Part shown: positions 61,183 to 64,000 of the stretch, one piece after another
Layout: every line of letters begins with the position of its first letter
How positions within the stretch are numbered: the first letter of the stretch is position 1
The notes under the pieces: model-generated
Databases searched by the model: none
Seen by the model: only the letters and a program-made list of their open reading frames with translations
Told to the model about the DNA's origin: nothing
From: Litorimonas taeanensis
Lineage (GTDB): Bacteria; Pseudomonadota; Alphaproteobacteria; Caulobacterales; Maricaulaceae
DNA length: 64,000 nucleotides
Assembly: GCF_003634015.1 (NCBI RefSeq)
Contig: NZ_RBII01000001.1
Span: 930,001-994,000, forward strand
Reading direction: 5' to 3'
Made by a program: the position numbers and the translations under genes

Positions 61183-61276
61183 AGTTTCACCTTTTGTTTA
61201 CAGCAAAATACTTGTGCATGGGCTGTGGTCTGGTAAGACCTGCACGCTTAATTAGTCAATGCAGTAGAGAGCTTTC

Positions 61277-63202
61277 ATGGCAGAATCAATCGGCGGAAAA
61301 ATTCGCAATGCCTTAGTTGGTATTCTTATCGGTATGCTTGTACTCGCTTTTGCGGTTTGGGGCGTGAACGATATGTTCTCTCCAGGTGCTCAAAATGCTG
61401 TCGCAACTGTTGGAAAAAAAGAAATCACCACCACCGCTTTTGACTCTCAATTCTCAAGAGAGCTTCAAAGACTTAACCAAGAGCAAGGACAAGGCCTAAC
61501 CAACCAGCAGGCTTATGACCGAGGCTTACACAACCAAATCCTTCAAGGTATGATTACTAATCAAGTTATCGCGATTGACGCTGAAGATTTGGGAGTGGGT
61601 GTAAATCGATCTATCGCACGCCGTGAAATTGAAAGCATTCCCGCATTCCAAAATGATTTGACCGGTAAATTCGATGAAAATCAGCTCTTATCAGCCCTGT
61701 CTCGCGCCCGTATTACGCGGCAAGAATTTGAAGCCGATACGCTGCAAAGCCTTCGTTCACGACAAACCGTTCCTGCTATTACTGGCGGCCTTGTAGCTCC
61801 GTCTGAATTTGCAGCTCTGCAATATAAGTTTCTAACAGAACAACGCCGCGCTAGTGTACTGACTTTAGAGGCCAGCGCCATCGCAACGCCAGAGACCCCA
61901 AGCGACACAGAGCTACAAAGCTACATCGACGCGAATAGTGCACGTTACATGGCTCCAGAATATCGGAAATTCGTCATGATCCGCCTGGAACCTTTTGACT
62001 TTACCCCTGACCTAAAAATCGACCCTGTCCAAGTTAAGGAAAACTTCGATTATAAAGTTGAAACAGGTGTTATGGGCTCCCCGGAAACACGGAATATTGT
62101 CCTCATCACCGCCATTGATGAAGAGATGGCAAATAAAGCCGTAGACGCCCTTAAAGCGGGTGCCGAGGCCACTCTTGTGGCCAATGAATTTGGTATCGGC
62201 ACACCTGAGATCTATGATGCAGTTCGGAAAAATGGCATTATTGACGCCGAGAGCTCCGAGGCTGCATTTGCTCTTGAAGAAGGCGATGCCCGCGCCGTTC
62301 TAAGCGGTTTGGGGAGCTGGGTTGCCGTTTATGCTGCTGGCGTCACCCCTGCGGTCGTGCCCAATTTTGAAGACGCAAAAGCTGATATCGAAAATGAGTT
62401 GATGGAAGCGCATGCTCTTGAAGCCATTTATGACATTTCTGCCGAAATTGAAGACGCCATGGTGGATGGAATGACGCTAGAAGAAATTTCAGAAAAACTA
62501 AGCATCCCCCTCTCCGCTTATGACTTTATCGACCGAAGTGGTTCGACGCCCTACAATGTCAGCATGGACGGATTTTCTCTTATCCCCGGTGTTGCGTCTG
62601 ACGATGAAATTCTCCGCACCCTCTTCACATCTGATTTAGGCTATCAAACCGACCTTTTCGAAACTTCAAATGGTGGTTACGCCACAATACGCGTTGATGA
62701 CATCATTGACTCCAAAATGCGTGAATTTGATGACATTAAAGACGCAGCGACATTAGCTTACTTGAACGAACGCCGCGCTGACGCCTTACGCGAGCTAGCC
62801 CTTTCACTAACAAAGCGGGCGAAGGACGGCGAAAGTCTTGCAGAGATTGCGGCTGAATTCGATATGGGGGCCACAATCTCAGAAGTTGGCTTAGTACGAA
62901 CAAACCCTCCACAAAGCCTCGGCCCACAAGTCACGGTTGGATTGTTTGACGCTAAAGAAGCAGAGGTTGTTCGCGGTGCGGGCCCTGCCCCACTGACGGA
63001 ACAAATTGCTATTTTAGACCGCATCATAGCGAGCCAAGATGGATTAGCTGGTACCTACTTAGAAGTAATACAAAGCCAAATGACCGCTGCTATTAGCAAT
63101 GACATTCAATCTGCTTACCAAGCTGCAGTATTAGAAGCCAACCCTGTCGTGCCTTACCCTGAAAAAATACGCACAACATTAGGGTTGAACCAAGCTGAAT
63201 AG
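61277..63202 (+). CDS. ppiD: PpiD-like membrane-anchored periplasmic foldase
   Basis: A 641-residue protein with one N-terminal membrane helix (about residues 12-31, LVGILIGMLVLAFAVWGV), a SurA-like N-terminal domain (about 35-165, FDSQFSRELQRLNQEQG) and a middle region (about 240-380) in the place of the parvulin domain. The parvulin fold is weakly conserved; typical active-site motifs were not evident, so catalysis is uncertain. PpiD helps proteins leaving the Sec channel to fold. Another member of that system, the YfgM-like gene, is at 26 kb. It is 8 nt before trpE. Confidence 0.85.
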   Translation: MAESIGGKIRNALVGILIGMLVLAFAVWGVNDMFSPGAQNAVATVGKKEITTTAFDSQFSRELQRLNQEQGQGLTNQQAYDRGLHNQILQGMITNQVIAIDAEDLGVGVNRSIARREIESIPAFQNDLTGKFDENQLLSALSRARITRQEFEADTLQSLRSRQTVPAITGGLVAPSEFAALQYKFLTEQRRASVLTLEASAIATPETPSDTELQSYIDANSARYMAPEYRKFVMIRLEPFDFTPDLKIDPVQVKENFDYKVETGVMGSPETRNIVLITAIDEEMANKAVDALKAGAEATLVANEFGIGTPEIYDAVRKNGIIDAESSEAAFALEEGDARAVLSGLGSWVAVYAAGVTPAVVPNFEDAKADIENELMEAHALEAIYDISAEIEDAMVDGMTLEEISEKLSIPLSAYDFIDRSGSTPYNVSMDGFSLIPGVASDDEILRTLFTSDLGYQTDLFETSNGGYATIRVDDIIDSKMREFDDIKDAATLAYLNERRADALRELALSLTKRAKDGESLAEIAAEFDMGATISEVGLVRTNPPQSLGPQVTVGLFDAKEAEVVRGAGPAPLTEQIAILDRIIASQDGLAGTYLEVIQSQMTAAISNDIQSAYQAAVLEANPVVPYPEKIRTTLGLNQAE

Positions 63203-63210
63203 CAAAACAA

Positions 63211-64000
63211 ATGGCGCTTGAATTCCATCCCCGTTCTGAGGATTTCCAAGCCTCAGCGATACCGCAACTCGTCTACACGCGGATTATCAATGATATGGAC
63301 ACGCCCGTTTCGGCGTTTCTAAAGGCGGCCCTTGGAAAACCTTATGCTTTCCTCTTTGAATCCGTTCAAGGCGGGGAGCAACGCGGACGTTATAGCTTCT
63401 TTGGCTTTGACCCAGATTTGGTCTGGAGAGGTTTTGGCGAAAAAAGTGAAGTATCTAGGGATGGGGGACAATCTTTTGTAAACCTCAGCGGTAAACCCCT
63501 CGATTCCTTACGAAAACTGCAGGGCGAATCACATTTCAAGCTTCCTGAAGGCATCCCTCCTATGGCAGCGGGTCTATTTGGCTACCTTGGCTATGATATG
63601 ATACGTCAGGTCGAAGATATACCAGCAAGTAATATCGACCCTATCGGGACCCCTGATGCCATCATGGTCCGCCCCAAAATTGTCTGCATATTTGACCAAA
63701 TCGCTCAAGAAATAATTATTGCCTCAACTGTATATCCTGACCATTCACCCAACGCTGCTTATGAATGTATCGAAGCCGTCGTAGAGGATTTGACTCGCCC
63801 CGTTTCAGCAAGAGGATTCGAACCGATTCCAACGCCCGCAATTGAACCCCGTCTGGGAACGACCGCTAAAAAATTTGCAACCCGGGTAAAAGCGGCAAAG
63901 GACTATATTTTAGCAGGCGATATCTTCCAAGTTGTGCTGGGTCAGCGCCTTTCAGCCCCTCTACCCGCCTCACCATTTTCACTATACCGCTCTCTACGGC
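63211..64000 (+). CDS. trpE: Anthranilate synthase component I, 3' end cut by the window edge
   Basis: The frame from ATG 63211 runs 263 codons to the edge without a stop. The N-terminal part matches TrpE (AFLFESVQGGEQRGRYSFFGFDPD-type start, read in part, and the Trp-binding region), followed by GLFGYLGYDMIRQVE and the start of the chorismate-binding domain (YILAGDIFQVVLGQRL). TrpE makes anthranilate from chorismate with glutamine supplied by TrpG. No leader peptide or attenuator is seen in the 8-nt gap after ppiD, so it is probably read from the ppiD promoter. Confidence 0.93.
   Translation, partial: MALEFHPRSEDFQASAIPQLVYTRIINDMDTPVSAFLKAALGKPYAFLFESVQGGEQRGRYSFFGFDPDLVWRGFGEKSEVSRDGGQSFVNLSGKPLDSLRKLQGESHFKLPEGIPPMAAGLFGYLGYDMIRQVEDIPASNIDPIGTPDAIMVRPKIVCIFDQIAQEIIIASTVYPDHSPNAAYECIEAVVEDLTRPVSARGFEPIPTPAIEPRLGTTAKKFATRVKAAKDYILAGDIFQVVLGQRLSAPLPASPFSLYRSLR

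Noticed and set aside
1-64000. Mobile elements, prophage, CRISPR arrays, toxin-antitoxin pairs
   Set aside because: No transposase, integrase, phage structural gene, regularly spaced repeat or toxin gene was seen on either strand.

Overview
The window is chromosomal core DNA from an alphaproteobacterium. It most resembles the Caulobacterales/Maricaulales (Hyphomonadaceae-like) branch, in a moderately AT-rich member. The evidence is a Caulobacter-type bacterial sphingolipid locus, a tRNA-His without an encoded G-1 and with A73, DUF2336 and DUF4164 proteins, and familiar alphaproteobacterial gene orders (tpiA-ppiD-trpE; coaD-cyclophilin-cyclophilin-queA-tgt; YfgM-like-bamB-der; DUF4164-zapA-6S RNA). 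No insertion sequence, prophage, plasmid gene or CRISPR array was seen. Genus and GC content were judged by eye, not computed.

Layout. 1-9065 is a sphingolipid block. A truncated DUF2141 gene runs off the left edge. A plus-strand operon encodes an LptF-like and an LptG-like permease, a lipid kinase resembling Caulobacter ceramide kinase CpgB, and a Tam41-like nucleotidyltransferase. Convergent to it lies acyl-ACP/CoA ligase - ceramide reductase-like SDR - acyl carrier protein - serine palmitoyltransferase. Together they suggest synthesis of a ceramide, its phosphorylation and perhaps CTP activation, and export by a dedicated Lpt-type bridge. This is the most interesting system here.

9.3-19.9 kb holds a YcgN protein, a class A PBP, a secreted PAN-CAP protein, two acyl-CoA dehydrogenases, a TolB-like/TPR protein, an orphan lipoprotein, trhO, a GST and a YbjN protein. 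19.9-27.6 kb holds an OmpR/EnvZ-type pair, ilvE, the YfgM-like-bamB-der cluster and panB. 27.9-38.8 kb holds a DmdC-like dehydrogenase, a lipoprotein cytochrome c, an outer-membrane protein, nadK, DUF2336, tRNA-His, an M48 protease, a 1029-residue AsmA protein and phenylalanine hydroxylase.

39-46.4 kb holds an OmpA-like porin with a Cys-rich repeat linker, tRNA-Lys, tgt-queA-cyclophilins-coaD, a YmdB-family phosphodiesterase and fau. An arsenic cassette (arsR-acr3-arsC) sits on the opposite strand between fau and the 6S RNA/zapA region, an apparent insertion into a usually compact block. 49.5-52.9 kb is the glycolytic operon gap-pgk-fba (class I aldolase). 52.9-64 kb holds an XRE/DUF2975 pair, rdgB, hemW, a QEGLA-motif metalloprotease, prfC, a PAN-domain secreted protein, tpiA, a PpiD-like foldase and the start of trpE, which runs off the right edge.
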